Assembly (NCBI RefSeq): GCF_900403705.1
Contig: NZ_OUNR01000012.1
Span: 434,001-498,000, forward strand
DNA length: 64,000 nt
Reading direction: 5' to 3'
Source: Nitrospira lenta
Lineage (GTDB): Bacteria > Nitrospirota > Nitrospiria > Nitrospirales > Nitrospiraceae
A program made the translations under genes and the position numbers. Below the pieces are notes generated by a model that was given only the letters and a program-made list of their open reading frames with translations, ran no database searches and had not been told where the DNA came from. This document shows positions 54,540-63,850 of this stretch, piece after piece. How positions within the stretch are numbered: the stretch's first letter is position 1; each line of letters opens with the position of its first letter.

Positions 54540-54845
54540 ATGGAAATGCGCAGCGGTTACGGAGGGGGCATGAGAAAGGCTGATATCGCAAACGAGATCT
54601 TCAAGCAGGTTGGAATTTCGAAAAATGAGGCGGCCGATATCGTTGAACTTGTGCTCAACCTTCTCAAGTCGGTGCTGCAAAAAGGGGAATCAGTCAAGAT
54701 TGCGGGGTTCGGCAATTTCGTCGTTCGCAGCAAAGGTTCTCGCAAGGGGCGCAATCCTCGCACAGGAGAAGAAATTGGGATTACCCCGCGTCGCGTTGTC
54801 ACATTCCGCCCAAGCCAAGTCTTTAAGAAGTACGTCAATTCATAG
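54540..54845 (+). CDS. integration host factor/HU-family DNA-binding protein
   Basis: A 101-residue DNA-bending protein. RKADIANEIFKQVGISKNEA opens the body, KGESVKIAGFGNFVVRSKGS leads to the arm, and RKGRNPRTGEEIGITPRRVV ends it. The R-NP arm with the proline that inserts between bases is kept. It resembles IHF alpha. GGAGG precedes the ATG at 54540. A second ATG at 54570, also after GGAGGG, would give a standard 91 residues, so the first ten may not be translated. It precedes a MerR gene, a common order (himA-merR). Confidence 0.9.
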   Translation: MEMRSGYGGGMRKADIANEIFKQVGISKNEAADIVELVLNLLKSVLQKGESVKIAGFGNFVVRSKGSRKGRNPRTGEEIGITPRRVVTFRPSQVFKKYVNS

Positions 54846-54888
54846 CTATCGCGAGCCCCGCATCGCGACCACAGGATGAGGGCCGGTC

Positions 54889-55239
54889 ATGGGGATTGAA
54901 CCCAGGCTGGGGAGTAAAGTTTTTTATAAAATCGGGGAGGTGAGTCAACTGACGAAGCTCCCGGCTTACGTGCTACGTTTTTGGGAGTCTGAGTTTAAGT
55001 TCCTGAGCCCGAAGAAGAGTCGTGGAAACCAGCGTCTGTATATTCGCCGGGACATTGAGACGGTCCTTGAAATTAAGCGGATGCTGTATGAAGAAGGGCA
55101 CACGCTGGAAGGAGTGAAGCGGTATTGGGCCAGGCGTGGGCGGGCGGCTTCTCGGAAGCTCACCCCCCAAGAGTTGGCCAAGAAGCTGCGCGGGGATCTC
55201 CAGGCCATTGTGAAAATTATCGACGCGCATTCACCGTAA
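54889..55239 (+). CDS. MerR-family transcriptional regulator
   Basis: A 116-residue regulator. The winged helix [20 protein letters not shown] leads to [20 protein letters not shown] and [20 protein letters not shown]. It lacks an effector domain. A stand-alone MerR protein after an IHF alpha gene is common in Nitrospirota and delta-proteobacteria (from general knowledge). The target genes are unknown. It ends about 80 bases before the tRNA. Confidence 0.9.
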   Translation: MGIEPRLGSKVFYKIGEVSQLTKLPAYVLRFWESEFKFLSPKKSRGNQRLYIRRDIETVLEIKRMLYEEGHTLEGVKRYWARRGRAASRKLTPQELAKKLRGDLQAIVKIIDAHSP

Positions 55240-55318
55240 GTCTTCCGTAACATCCCCATTGCCTTTCCGGAGTTGTACAAGCGACAATAGAGATCGAATC
55301 ATCATACAGAGAAGATGT

Positions 55319-55395
55319 CGGGGCGTAGCGCAGCCCGGTAGCGTACTCGCTTGGGGTGCGAGTGGTCGTGGGTTCAAATCCCGCCGCCCCGACCA
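55319..55395 (+). tRNA. tRNA-Pro (GGG)
   Basis: A 77-base cloverleaf with encoded CCA. The acceptor stem CGGGGCG pairs with CGCCCCG, followed by discriminator A and CCA. The anticodon stem CTCGC/GCGAG encloses the loop TTGGGGT, giving anticodon GGG for proline CCC codons. The T loop reads GGTTCAAATCC and the D arm GCGCAGCCCGGTAGCGT. A terminator follows about 80 bases downstream. Confidence 0.97.
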
Positions 55396-55474
55396 ATCTT
55401 TTCCATGGCCCCTTGGAGGCTGAGCACGAGGCAGCGATAGTGGCGCGGCTCCTCGGTCGGCCACAGGGATGGAG

Positions 55475-55501
55475 AAAAAGCTGCCGCGTGCAGCTTTTTT
55501 T
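55475..55501 (+). terminator. intrinsic terminator of the tRNA-Pro transcript
   Basis: A 10-bp perfect stem, AAAAAGCTGC / GCAGCTTTTT, with a CGCGT loop and a run of seven T. It sits 15 bases before surE, whose promoter must then lie within or after it or allow read-through. Confidence 0.85.
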
Positions 55502-55515
55502 ATGACTGGAAGCAC

Positions 55516-56319
55516 ATGCGAATTTTAGTCACGAATGACGACGGAATCGATTCGCCTGGTCTGACGATATTGGCCGATGCGCTCAAAGCGATCGGTGAAG
55601 TGTGGGTGGTGGCGCCGGATCGGGAGCGTACTGCTGTGGCCCATGCCGTGACATTGCATAAGCCGCTCCGCCTGCATCGCTTGGCGCCGCGCACATTTTC
55701 CGTGAACGGCACGCCGGTGGATTGTGTGAACTTGGCGCTGCTGAAAGTGCTGCCGAAGCCTCCTGCCATTGTGGTGTCCGGAATCAATAAGGGCGTCAAT
55801 CTTGGGGACGACGTGCTCTATTCGGGAACCGTCTCTGCGGCGATGGAGGGGGCGATCCTTGGCATTCCATCGATTGCTGTGTCGCAGGAGGGACGAGAGA
55901 CCTTTCGGTTTCCCGTTGCCGCCGACTATGCGGCGCGCATCGTTCGGCTCGTGTTGGAGCAAGGACTGCCCGATGAAACGTTGTTGAATGTGAATGTGCC
56001 GAATCGTGCGTTGCGCTCCATCAAGGGAGTACGGGTGACCTGTCTCAGTCGCCGGCGCTTTGACAATCCCATTATCGAGAAACTCGATCCGCATGGCAGG
56101 AAATATTTCTGGATCGCCGGCACGCGGGTATCCTGGAGCCGGAGCCAGAATGCTGATCACGAAGCGCTCGAAGAGGGGCGGGTGTCGGTGACGCCGATTC
56201 ACTTGGATTGCACCAACTATGCAGTGCTTGATCATTTTCGAGCCTGGGAGCCGATGATCCAGGATAAGTCGGTGCGTGCCAAGCCGCGCGCACGTTCGGC
56301 TTCACAACGGAAGGGGTGA
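55516..56319 (+). CDS. surE: 5'/3'-nucleotidase SurE
   Basis: A 267-residue metal-dependent nucleotidase acting on nucleoside monophosphates. [20 protein letters not shown] carries the metal-binding Asp pair, [19 protein letters not shown] the next, and [20 protein letters not shown] with [17 protein letters not shown] the last. The C-terminus is extended with a basic tail. GGAAG precedes the ATG. It is followed in the same direction by a DedA protein and cysS. Confidence 0.95.
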   Translation: MRILVTNDDGIDSPGLTILADALKAIGEVWVVAPDRERTAVAHAVTLHKPLRLHRLAPRTFSVNGTPVDCVNLALLKVLPKPPAIVVSGINKGVNLGDDVLYSGTVSAAMEGAILGIPSIAVSQEGRETFRFPVAADYAARIVRLVLEQGLPDETLLNVNVPNRALRSIKGVRVTCLSRRRFDNPIIEKLDPHGRKYFWIAGTRVSWSRSQNADHEALEEGRVSVTPIHLDCTNYAVLDHFRAWEPMIQDKSVRAKPRARSASQRKG

Positions 56320-56322
56320 TTG

Positions 56323-56961
56323 ATGATCGGAGATCTCATTGAAGCGATTATCGGTGAGCTGAGCCGCTTTGTCATCGCCTGCATTTCCCGATTCGGCTAT
56401 GCCGGGATTTTGTTCACTATGGCGGTGGAGAGTGCCTGCATCCCATTGCCCAGTGAGATTATTATGCCGTTTTCAGGCTATCTGGTCTTGTCCGGGCAGT
56501 TCACGATGCTCGGGGTGACACTAGCCGGGGCGATTGGGAATGTCGTCGGGTCGATTGCCGCATACTATGCCGGAGTGTGGGGGGGGCGCCCGTTTGTGGA
56601 GCGCTATGGTCGGTACTTTCTTGTGTCGCACCGAGATCTCGATATCGCCGATCGCTGGTTCCTGAAATACGGGGAAGCCGCGGTCTTTTTCAGCCGAATG
56701 CTTCCGGTGGTGCGTACGTTCATTTCGTTACCGGCCGGTATCGCGCGGATGAATTTCCCTCGGTTTGTGCTGTTCACATTTCTTGGCGCGTTGCCCTGGT
56801 GCTATCTTCTTGCCTATATCGGGTTGAAGATGGGAGAGCGCTGGGAAGAGCTGCGTGACTATTTCCATCGGTTCGATATTGTGATCGGCGTGATTCTGGT
56901 CGTCATTATCGGACTGTTCGTTTGGTCGCACTGGCCGAAGCGGCGCGCGCCACAGCCATAG
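56323..56961 (+). CDS. DedA-family membrane protein
   Basis: A 212-residue inner-membrane protein of the SNARE-associated/DedA family, which includes undecaprenyl-phosphate and polyamine-related flippases. ESACIPLPSEIIMPFSGYLV is the conserved re-entrant motif, GAIGNVVGSIAAYYAGVWGG follows, and FFSRMLPVVRTFISLPAGIA carries the key arginines. About five membrane segments are seen. The ATG after GAAGGGG is preferred to the TTG three bases upstream. It begins right after surE. Confidence 0.9.
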   Translation: MIGDLIEAIIGELSRFVIACISRFGYAGILFTMAVESACIPLPSEIIMPFSGYLVLSGQFTMLGVTLAGAIGNVVGSIAAYYAGVWGGRPFVERYGRYFLVSHRDLDIADRWFLKYGEAAVFFSRMLPVVRTFISLPAGIARMNFPRFVLFTFLGALPWCYLLAYIGLKMGERWEELRDYFHRFDIVIGVILVVIIGLFVWSHWPKRRAPQP

Positions 56962-56970
56962 GTTGATCGC

Positions 56971-58404
56971 ATGCTCAAGATTTACAATACGCTGACGGGA
57001 AAGAAGGACGCGTTTGAGCCGCTCGTGCCCGGCACCGCGCGCATGTATGTCTGCGGGGTGACGGTGTATGACTATTGCCACATCGGTCATGCGCGCAGTG
57101 CGCTGGTGTTCGATGTGGTTCGGCGGTATTTGGAGTATTCCGGACTTCGTGTCGAGTTTGCCAAGAATTTCACAGACGTCGATGACAAGATCATCAAGCG
57201 CGCCAATGAGCAGGGTGTCGGCTGTGACACGATCACGGAGAAATATATTCAGGCCTATTATGATGATATGAAGCGATTGGGCGTGCGGCCCGCGACGATC
57301 GAACCGAAAGCGACGGAGCATATGGCCGACATCGTCCGGCTGACCGAAACCCTGATCGCGAAGGGCTTGGCCTATCAAGTGGATGGAGACGTCTACTTCG
57401 AGGTTGCCAAATACGGAGAGTACGGACGTTTGTCTAAGCGAAAGATGGAGGATCTCCAATCCGGGGCGCGGGTGGGTGTGGATGAACGAAAGCGACATCC
57501 GATGGATTTCGCGCTATGGAAAAGCGCCAAGCCTGGCGAGCCGGCATGGCCGAGCCCGTGGGGCGAGGGACGGCCGGGGTGGCACATTGAGTGTTCCGCC
57601 ATGGCGATTCGCCACCTGGGCGAGACGTTCGATATCCACGGCGGCGGAATGGATCTGATTTTTCCGCACCATGAGAATGAGATTGCCCAATCGTGCGGCG
57701 CGACGGGGAAAGAGTTTGCCCGCTATTGGATGCACAACGGGTTTGTGCAGATCAATCAGGAGAAGATGTCCAAGTCGTTGGGGAACTTCTTCACCATCCG
57801 GGAGATCTTTGAAAAGTCGGAGTGGCCGGAAGCGGAAACCGGAGAGATGTTGCGGTATTTCTTATTGGCGACACAATACCGAGGTCCGTTGGATTTCTCC
57901 GATCAAGCGTTGAAAGAAGCGAAGAGTACCGTGAATGGGTTCTACGATCTCTTTGCGCGGCTGGCTGAGACGGGCGGGAAGGCGTCAGGAGATGCCGGAT
58001 TGAATACAGCAATTGAACGATGCACGGCCGCATTTCAGTCCGCTATGGACGACGATCTTAATACGCCAGTGGCTCTTGCGGCGTTGCAGGGACTGCGCAG
58101 TGATCTGAACAAACTACTGGCCGAGGGTTTGTCGACGGATGCGCGATGCAGGGCCAGAGAGGCCTTTCGATCGCTGGGCCGAGTGTTGGCATTGTTCCAG
58201 TTAGATCAGTGGCTGTTCAACGTCGAAACCGGGGGACATGGTTCCCCTGCGGGTGAGGTCGAGATTGAGAGACAAATTGCCGAACGAACGGAAGCCAAGA
58301 AGCGGAAGGACTTCGCACGCGCCGACGCCATTCGAGCGGAACTGGCAGCCCAAGGCATCATCATCGAAGACAAGCCCGATGGCACCAGCCGATGGAAGCG
58401 ATGA
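56971..58404 (+). CDS. cysS: cysteinyl-tRNA synthetase
   Basis: A 477-residue class I synthetase. The first zinc-ligand region is YVCGVTVYDYCHIGHARSAL, which includes the HIGH motif, and GRPGWHIECSAMAIRHLGET has the second zinc ligand. FPHHENEIAQSCGATGKEFA follows, and the KMSKS loop is NQEKMSKSLGNFFTIRE. Length is standard. It starts ten bases after the DedA gene and overlaps rlmB by 26 bases at the end. Confidence 0.97.
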   Translation: MLKIYNTLTGKKDAFEPLVPGTARMYVCGVTVYDYCHIGHARSALVFDVVRRYLEYSGLRVEFAKNFTDVDDKIIKRANEQGVGCDTITEKYIQAYYDDMKRLGVRPATIEPKATEHMADIVRLTETLIAKGLAYQVDGDVYFEVAKYGEYGRLSKRKMEDLQSGARVGVDERKRHPMDFALWKSAKPGEPAWPSPWGEGRPGWHIECSAMAIRHLGETFDIHGGGMDLIFPHHENEIAQSCGATGKEFARYWMHNGFVQINQEKMSKSLGNFFTIREIFEKSEWPEAETGEMLRYFLLATQYRGPLDFSDQALKEAKSTVNGFYDLFARLAETGGKASGDAGLNTAIERCTAAFQSAMDDDLNTPVALAALQGLRSDLNKLLAEGLSTDARCRAREAFRSLGRVLALFQLDQWLFNVETGGHGSPAGEVEIERQIAERTEAKKRKDFARADAIRAELAAQGIIIEDKPDGTSRWKR

Positions 58405-59158
58405 CAGCCAGGAGCTTCTCTATGGTCTCCATGCGGTCCGGGAAGCGCTGAAGGCCGGTAGCAGGCCGTTGCAGCGGCTGCATGTGATTCGGACTGATAA
58501 ACAGTTTGCCGAGCTAGTGCAGTTAGCGCGGGCGCTGCATGTGCCGGTTCATATCCAGCCGCTGGCGTCTCTTGATCGGCTGGCTCCCGGTGGTCGACAC
58601 CAGGGGATTGTGGCCTTTGCCGCAGCGAAGGCCTACCAGACAGAAGAATCCATTCTTGCCGGCGCTGCCAAACGGAATGAGCCGCCGTTACTAGTGATTC
58701 TCGATGGTGTGGAGGATCCGCATAATCTCGGCGCCGTGCTTCGTACTGCCGAGGGCGCTGGTGTGCATGGCGTGTTTATTCCCGAGCGGCGGGCGGCTGG
58801 GCTGACTTCGGTGGTGGCGAAAGTGTCGGCCGGGGCGATCGACCATATTCCTGTTGCGCGCGTGACGAATACGAGTCGATTGTTGGAGTCCTTGAAAGCG
58901 GCGGGGGTGTGGATTTACGGCCTGGATCCGGCGGCGACGAAGCTGTTTACCGAGGTGGATTTTCGAGGCCCTGTCGGGTTGGTTTTTGGGGGAGAGGGTG
59001 CGGGGATTCGTCCCGGCGTATTACAGCATTGCGATGAACGGATTCGCATTCCGATGAAGGGGCATGTGCAGTCGCTGAATGTCTCAGCTTCTGCGGCGGT
59101 GACGCTCTTTGAAGCGGTGCGGCAGCGCGCGGTGCCCGTACCAACCCGGCCACGTTAG
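58379..59158 (+). CDS. rlmB: 23S rRNA 2'-O-methyltransferase of the TrmH/RlmB family
   Basis: A 259-residue SPOUT enzyme. The N-terminal substrate-binding part (LLYGLHAVREALKAGSRPLQ) is L30-like, then comes PGGRHQGIVAFAAAK. The knot has ILDGVEDPHNLGAVLRTAEG, FGGEGAGIRPGVLQHCDERI and IPMKGHVQSLNVSASAAVTL. It probably makes Gm2251 in 23S rRNA. The start inside cysS fits the family N-terminus. The stop overlaps the convergent LuxR-type gene by four bases. Confidence 0.92.
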   Translation: MAPADGSDDSQELLYGLHAVREALKAGSRPLQRLHVIRTDKQFAELVQLARALHVPVHIQPLASLDRLAPGGRHQGIVAFAAAKAYQTEESILAGAAKRNEPPLLVILDGVEDPHNLGAVLRTAEGAGVHGVFIPERRAAGLTSVVAKVSAGAIDHIPVARVTNTSRLLESLKAAGVWIYGLDPAATKLFTEVDFRGPVGLVFGGEGAGIRPGVLQHCDERIRIPMKGHVQSLNVSASAAVTLFEAVRQRAVPVPTRPR

Positions 59159-59433
59159 CGGATCTTCAGCACGCCGCCTTGAATGGCGTTCTTCAGCAGT
59201 TGGGCGGTGTTGGATACCCGCATCTTCTTCATCATGTTGGCGCGGTGGGCCTCCACCGTTTTCACGCTGATCTTGAGCTTGGTGCCGATTTCCTTATTCT
59301 TAAATCCAGCCCAGATCAATTCCAGAATTTCCTGCTCACGTGCGGTGAGCGACTCCGGCCGTTTCTTGCGAGGAGGAGGCTCAAGGTCTGCAAGGGATTT
59401 GCGAACCCGAGGCTTGGTCGTTGCTTTGGCCAT
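59155..59433 (-). CDS. stand-alone LuxR-type helix-turn-helix regulator
   Basis: A 92-residue protein. A basic N-terminal lead of about 25 residues is followed by a GerE/LuxR HTH: SLTAREQEILELIWAGFKNK, EIGTKLKISVKTVEAHRANM and MKKMRVSNTAQLLKNAIQGG. There is no receiver or sensor domain, so DNA binding may be constitutive or controlled by a partner. AAGGAG precedes the ATG at 59433. It is divergent from the prepilin peptidase, which suggests control of the pilin genes, but this is inference. Confidence 0.88.
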   Translation of the reverse strand: MAKATTKPRVRKSLADLEPPPRKKRPESLTAREQEILELIWAGFKNKEIGTKLKISVKTVEAHRANMMKKMRVSNTAQLLKNAIQGGVLKIR

Positions 59434-59654
59434 AATCGTCGGTTCTCCTTTGAATCGCCGAAGCTTGAGGTATACTGGATTCGCGCGTCTGCGCCGCAGA
59501 TGTAATGCGGGGAAAATTATAGAGGCGTTCGTAACAAGTGTAAATGCAAGCACAATGGCCCTAGTAGGGTTACTGAGTACGGAAACCAGAGTATTCGTAA
59601 CAAGCTAGAGAGAAATTGAGCTTCTTCTCGGTTTCAATAGAGGCCTGGCGCGGT

Positions 59655-60425
59655 ATGTGGCAGCTGTATTTCGTAGTGGGACTCTTGGGCGCACTCATTG
59701 GGAGTTTTCTCAATGTGTGCATTTACCGATTGCCTCGCCATGAATCTATTGTGTGGCCGGGATCCCATTGTCCAGCTTGCTCCAAGCCGATTGCTTGGTA
59801 CGACAACGTGCCGATTCTGGGCTATCTGATGCTGGCCGGTCGATGTCGCGCCTGTTCCGTCAGTATTCCGCTCCACTATCCAGTCGTAGAAGCCTTGAAT
59901 ATGGTTGGGTATCTGGCCCTACTTTGGTTCTTCGGGCCTACGATGGTGGCGATGGTCTATGCCATCTTGTTTTCTGCTTTGCTCGTGGTGGCGGGTACGG
60001 ACTTGTCCCATAAGATTATCCCCAATGCGGTCACTTTTCCTGGGATTGTTGTAGGCCTAGTGAGCGCCGCAACCGTCTTGCCCTTGGGATTGCTGAATAG
60101 CCTCCTGGGCCTGTTGGTCGGCGGTGGAATTCTGTGGATACTCGCCTGGGCCAGCCCGTATCTATTCGGCAAGGAAGGGATGGGCGGCGGGGATATCAAA
60201 TTGTTGGCAATGATCGGGGCATTTCTGGGATGGAAGTTGGTATTACTGACGATCATGGTTGGATCTCTGGTCGGGTCGGTCGTTGGCCTGTCGCTACTTG
60301 CGGCGCGGGTGATCACGCGTGAGGAGTATATTCCCTTTGGCCCGTTCCTGGTTCTGGGCGCAGTGAGCGCCCTCTTCTTTGGAACCCCCATTCTGGAGTG
60401 GTACCAAGGGTTATTGGCAGGCTAA
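59655..60425 (+). CDS. pilD: prepilin peptidase (leader peptidase/N-methyltransferase)
   Basis: A 256-residue membrane aspartic protease cutting and methylating type IV prepilins. The opening GALIGSFLNVCIYRLPRHES is typical. Zinc cysteine pairs follow in SHCPACSKP and GRCRACSVS. The catalytic aspartates lie in GTDLSHKIIPNAVTFPGIVV and GMGGGDIKLLAMIGAFLGWK. The ATG near the first helix is preferred over a TTG upstream. Minor pilin genes follow after about 240 bases, so a local type IV pilus/type II secretion system is likely. Confidence 0.93.
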   Translation: MWQLYFVVGLLGALIGSFLNVCIYRLPRHESIVWPGSHCPACSKPIAWYDNVPILGYLMLAGRCRACSVSIPLHYPVVEALNMVGYLALLWFFGPTMVAMVYAILFSALLVVAGTDLSHKIIPNAVTFPGIVVGLVSAATVLPLGLLNSLLGLLVGGGILWILAWASPYLFGKEGMGGGDIKLLAMIGAFLGWKLVLLTIMVGSLVGSVVGLSLLAARVITREEYIPFGPFLVLGAVSALFFGTPILEWYQGLLAG

Positions 60426-60669
60426 TCTCACCTCTTGAATTCACACTGTTCGCTCTCCTCTGTATCTAATCCTTTCTCGGTGTATCCACCCGGTCACGCG
60501 GCTATGCGCTGCGTGTGGCATATCTCGATTCCTATACCGTGTGACTTTCCTTCCATTGTCCGATGATTTCCCCGTGAGTTTCAAAGGGATCGGTATCCAG
60601 CTCCTATCGGCTCATGTCGAAATGCAGAGCTGTGCGCTGTAGGTATGGCTCTTGATATGCCCCCTGAGT

Positions 60670-61137
60670 ATGAACCGATGCAGCGCAAACAGAATATCAG
60701 TTGTGAAGAGTGAGAGAGGCTTCAGCCTCACCGAGGCGCTGACGTCGATGGCGATTGTCGGCCTCGTGTCGGCGTTGGCCATTCCCAATCTGATGCTGCT
60801 GAACGCGCGCGTGCAGGCTGACGTGTTTGCGCAGCAGGTCTCATCTGAACTCCGCTGGGCGAGGCAATGGGCGATCACGAAGCGAGACCGTGTCCGGCTG
60901 GTGTTCGATCAAGACCGCCAGGCGATCGTTGCTGAGGTCGGTCACGATCGCGTGCCGCACCACCAGTTGTCGTATCAGCACAAAGGGCTCGAGATCGACG
61001 AGCCGAGTGCGGGGCCGGATGTTGTGTTCCATCCGAGCGGGCGTTCTGCGACCGCCACCACAATACAATTCCACAACGGCCAGGGGCATGCGCGGACGAT
61101 CACCGTGAGTCTTACGGGCAGGGTCTCGATTCGATGA
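60670..61137 (+). CDS. minor pseudopilin, GspH/FimT type
   Basis: A 155-residue prepilin. The leader KSERG is cut before FSLTEALTSMAIVGLVSALA, with Glu at position 5 of the mature form, a type III signal for PilD. A GspH-like C-terminal domain follows (LRWARQWAITKRDRVRLVFD). The upstream TTG is in frame, but ATG 60670 gives a normal leader. It overlaps the next pseudopilin by four bases. Confidence 0.85.
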   Translation: MNRCSANRISVVKSERGFSLTEALTSMAIVGLVSALAIPNLMLLNARVQADVFAQQVSSELRWARQWAITKRDRVRLVFDQDRQAIVAEVGHDRVPHHQLSYQHKGLEIDEPSAGPDVVFHPSGRSATATTIQFHNGQGHARTITVSLTGRVSIR

Positions 61138-61613
61138 GGCGGCATCACGACGGAGGTTTCAGTCTGGTGGAGTCGATGGTTGCCATGAGTATTTCGATGA
61201 TTGTTGTGATGGGCGGGATGGCGGCGCTCCAGGTGTCTGCCAGGCTGGTTCAACAGGGGGTGATGAAGACGAGGGCGTTGGTGCTGGCGCAGGGGCGCTT
61301 GGAAGCGAAACGGTCCGTGCGGTGGGAGACGCTCCTGGAGGATGATCTCGACCACGATGGCCGCATGGATGTGATGATGGCGGATGACGGGCAAGGGGCC
61401 GATGTCTCGGCCGGAGACGGCATCTATTCGGCCCAGTGGGAGCATGACGGAGTGACTTTGAAATGGACGGTGGCGATGGACCGTCTCGGGCCACTCGGTA
61501 CTGCCGGATTGGTGACGATTCGGGCGGCAGCATCCTATCCAGGACTTGGTGCCGTGCGGATGGTGGAGGTGGGAACCGTGCGGGCCAATCCGGCATTTAC
61601 AGGATCCCGATGA
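61134..61613 (+). CDS. PilV-like minor pilin
   Basis: A 159-residue prepilin. Cleavage is at HHDGG before FSLVESMVAMSISMIVVMGG, with Glu at position 5. The rest has DDLDHDGRMDVMMADDGQGA, a calcium-like acidic loop, typical of minor pilins of the PilV group. It overlaps both neighbours by four bases (ATGA), so a coupled operon is clear. Confidence 0.82.
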   Translation: MRRHHDGGFSLVESMVAMSISMIVVMGGMAALQVSARLVQQGVMKTRALVLAQGRLEAKRSVRWETLLEDDLDHDGRMDVMMADDGQGADVSAGDGIYSAQWEHDGVTLKWTVAMDRLGPLGTAGLVTIRAAASYPGLGAVRMVEVGTVRANPAFTGSR

Positions 61614-62350
61614 GTGGATCGAGTCGATATCCTGCGTGGCTGAAAGGTCTGATCTCATCGTCCGGGGTGTGTTTATCAGAACTGATGGTGGCCCTAGCGA
61701 TCGGGACGGTGGTATTGGCAGGAAGTCTGGAGGCGTTCAACCTTGTGCAGGCTCAGGCCGTTCGACAGCAACGCATCCTGGCCGCCCAGCAAGAAATGCG
61801 GTTGGGGCTGGAAGTGTTTGAGCAGGAAGTCCGCATGGCTTCGTCGTCGACCATTGCCGTTGCCAGGTCTGATCGATTTGAGTTTTCCGCCAACATCCAT
61901 GGGTTGCGGACGGTGACCACGGCTCCTCTCGTGGCTGGTCAAACCCTGTTGCCGGTGCAGAGCGGCAGTGGGTGGGAAGCGGGGAAAACGGTGGTGCTTT
62001 GTGGAATGAGTCGGTGCGAATCCCACCGACTGGGGAGCCCGGGCCAGCGCAGCCAACTCTTGCTGAGTGATCCGGTTGGAGGAGCCTATCCTCCGGGTGC
62101 GTCGGTCGAGGTGCGTAATCGGGTGGCGTACTACACCCGGGTTGATGACCGAGATCGTACGCAGCTGATGCGGCAGATTGATGGAGGCGCCGGAGTGTTG
62201 ATCGGCGATTTGCAGTCGGTGCGTTTGTCGTACTGGGATGAGTGGGGGAAGGCTGGCGCAGGAATCGGCCGGATTATTCGTGTTGCAGTGGAACTCTCGA
62301 TGATTGGCGGTGACCCCAAGGTTATTCGAGACGTCACGGTGCGCTCCTAG
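61610..62350 (+). CDS. PilW-like minor pilin
   Basis: A 246-residue prepilin-like protein. The signal reads SSG before VCLSELMVALAIGTVVLAGS, so the usual Phe at +1 is Val, while Glu +5 is kept. A long helix (QAVRQQRILAAQQEMRLGLE) follows, then PilW-like beta regions with FEFSANIHGLRTVTTAPL and two nearby cysteines (CGMSRCESH). The ATG overlaps the previous stop by four bases. Confidence 0.8.
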   Translation: MSGSSRYPAWLKGLISSSGVCLSELMVALAIGTVVLAGSLEAFNLVQAQAVRQQRILAAQQEMRLGLEVFEQEVRMASSSTIAVARSDRFEFSANIHGLRTVTTAPLVAGQTLLPVQSGSGWEAGKTVVLCGMSRCESHRLGSPGQRSQLLLSDPVGGAYPPGASVEVRNRVAYYTRVDDRDRTQLMRQIDGGAGVLIGDLQSVRLSYWDEWGKAGAGIGRIIRVAVELSMIGGDPKVIRDVTVRS

Positions 62351-62377
62351 CGCATTTGATGAAAGGAGTCAGAGGCC

Positions 62378-63850
62378 ATGAAGACGGTTCAACCACACGC
62401 ATCACCTGAACAGGGGATCGCGCTGTTAGGGGTCATCATTCTTGCGTTGGTACTGGCGTTGGTGGGCGCGGCGCTGCTCGATCTGGCAGGGCAAGAGGCG
62501 TCCAGTGCCTCGGGCGCAGCCGATGTTGCCGTGGCCCAGGCTGTTGCCGATGCGGCACAGGATCTGGTCATTGCCTGGTTTCATAGTCCGCACACCAGCC
62601 CATCGACATTGGCGGCACTTCTGACCAAGCTGCAATCGACTTCAGATGGAAGCCCCTCATTTTTTGACCAGGCCGGCCGGTCTCAATTTATCGGGACCGT
62701 CGATCACCCTGATCTGCTGCTTGATGCTTCACGAGGTGTAGACCAACAACTGTTGAACGATGCAGGTGCAGGAATGTTTCGACTTCTGAAGGATCTTGGT
62801 TCTGTGCAAGAGGTGAAGGTTTATGCACCGAGCACGCCCGGGTTGCTCTGTACGGTAGACGCGACGGTCACGACGGCGAGTTCATCCACGAGACATGCTG
62901 TCTCGATACAACTTGGCGCTCTTGAAATTCCGGCCCTGCGAGCGGGGATCCAGGTTGGAGGAAATCTTGGCCTGCCGCAGATCGCGCCGGAGTCAGGCGC
63001 GCTGGTGCATTGGGGAGATCTGATCGTCGGCGGTGATCTGGCTGTGCAGCGGGTAGAAGACCTCCCCTCACAGAGTGACAGCGCACCGGTGACAGCCGTG
63101 AGTTATCGCGATATGTCTCATCGCGAAGACCGATGGCTATCGATGTGGATAGGGGGACCGGTTCATCTCATGCAACTTTCACCGGGCCAGAGCAGTAATG
63201 GCGTGCTTCCCCTCAATGTCCATGCGAATCGGTATCCGGCTCCCGGGGTGCGGCGAGATCACTGGGGGTACGAACAGCTTAAGCAACTGGCCAAACAACA
63301 TGGCACCTATTTGGCAATCGATCGGGATGGCCTTCTGTATGCGGGTGGGGCAGTAGAGCCGGGCCATGGTGTGCTGCCAGACGAGTATCTTCGGTCACGC
63401 AGTGTTGGCGAGGCTCGTGGGCTCATCTTTATCGACACGCTGGATCAGAAGGCTCCACGGGCTGACAATCTTGGGGTGGTGCGGTTGAGCGTGGGCTATC
63501 TTGAAGCGGTCCTTGTTGTACAAGGCCATGTTGTGGCAGGGCCTGCTGGGTCTGGGCAGCCCCTCTCTATATTGAGCCCTCCTGCGGCAGGCAACGGGGT
63601 GGCTGGGAGCAGGACTGCCGTTCAACTCTCGGATATTCATTTGAACGGGGTGCTCTATGCCGCCGGGAATATCACTCTCGATCGCTCCATGCGGGTCTTT
63701 GGGGCTGTAGCGGCGGAAGGTACGATTGCGACTGCTCGTCCTGGTATGACCCTGGAGCTGTGGTACGACCATGAGATGGGGCGAGGACTGTTTCGTGGGG
63801 TTCCGGTTGTCATGCGAGCGCCCGGGACCTGGATGGTCCGATATGAATGA
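62378..63850 (+). CDS. PilX-like N-terminal protein, large unknown C-terminal part
   Basis: A 490-residue protein. The N-terminal GIALLGVIILALVLALVGAA is a PilX-type helix that follows a short polar lead. There is no Glu at +5, so normal PilD handling is unsure. The C-terminal 400 residues have repeated G-x-V/L-x beta strands, such as VHWGDLIVGGDLAVQRVEDL and NGVLYAAGNITLDRSMRVFG, suggesting a beta-solenoid. Its stop overlaps the next start by eight bases. It likely has a role in pilus assembly or as a pilus-associated protein, by context. Confidence 0.7.
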   Translation: MKTVQPHASPEQGIALLGVIILALVLALVGAALLDLAGQEASSASGAADVAVAQAVADAAQDLVIAWFHSPHTSPSTLAALLTKLQSTSDGSPSFFDQAGRSQFIGTVDHPDLLLDASRGVDQQLLNDAGAGMFRLLKDLGSVQEVKVYAPSTPGLLCTVDATVTTASSSTRHAVSIQLGALEIPALRAGIQVGGNLGLPQIAPESGALVHWGDLIVGGDLAVQRVEDLPSQSDSAPVTAVSYRDMSHREDRWLSMWIGGPVHLMQLSPGQSSNGVLPLNVHANRYPAPGVRRDHWGYEQLKQLAKQHGTYLAIDRDGLLYAGGAVEPGHGVLPDEYLRSRSVGEARGLIFIDTLDQKAPRADNLGVVRLSVGYLEAVLVVQGHVVAGPAGSGQPLSILSPPAAGNGVAGSRTAVQLSDIHLNGVLYAAGNITLDRSMRVFGAVAAEGTIATARPGMTLELWYDHEMGRGLFRGVPVVMRAPGTWMVRYE

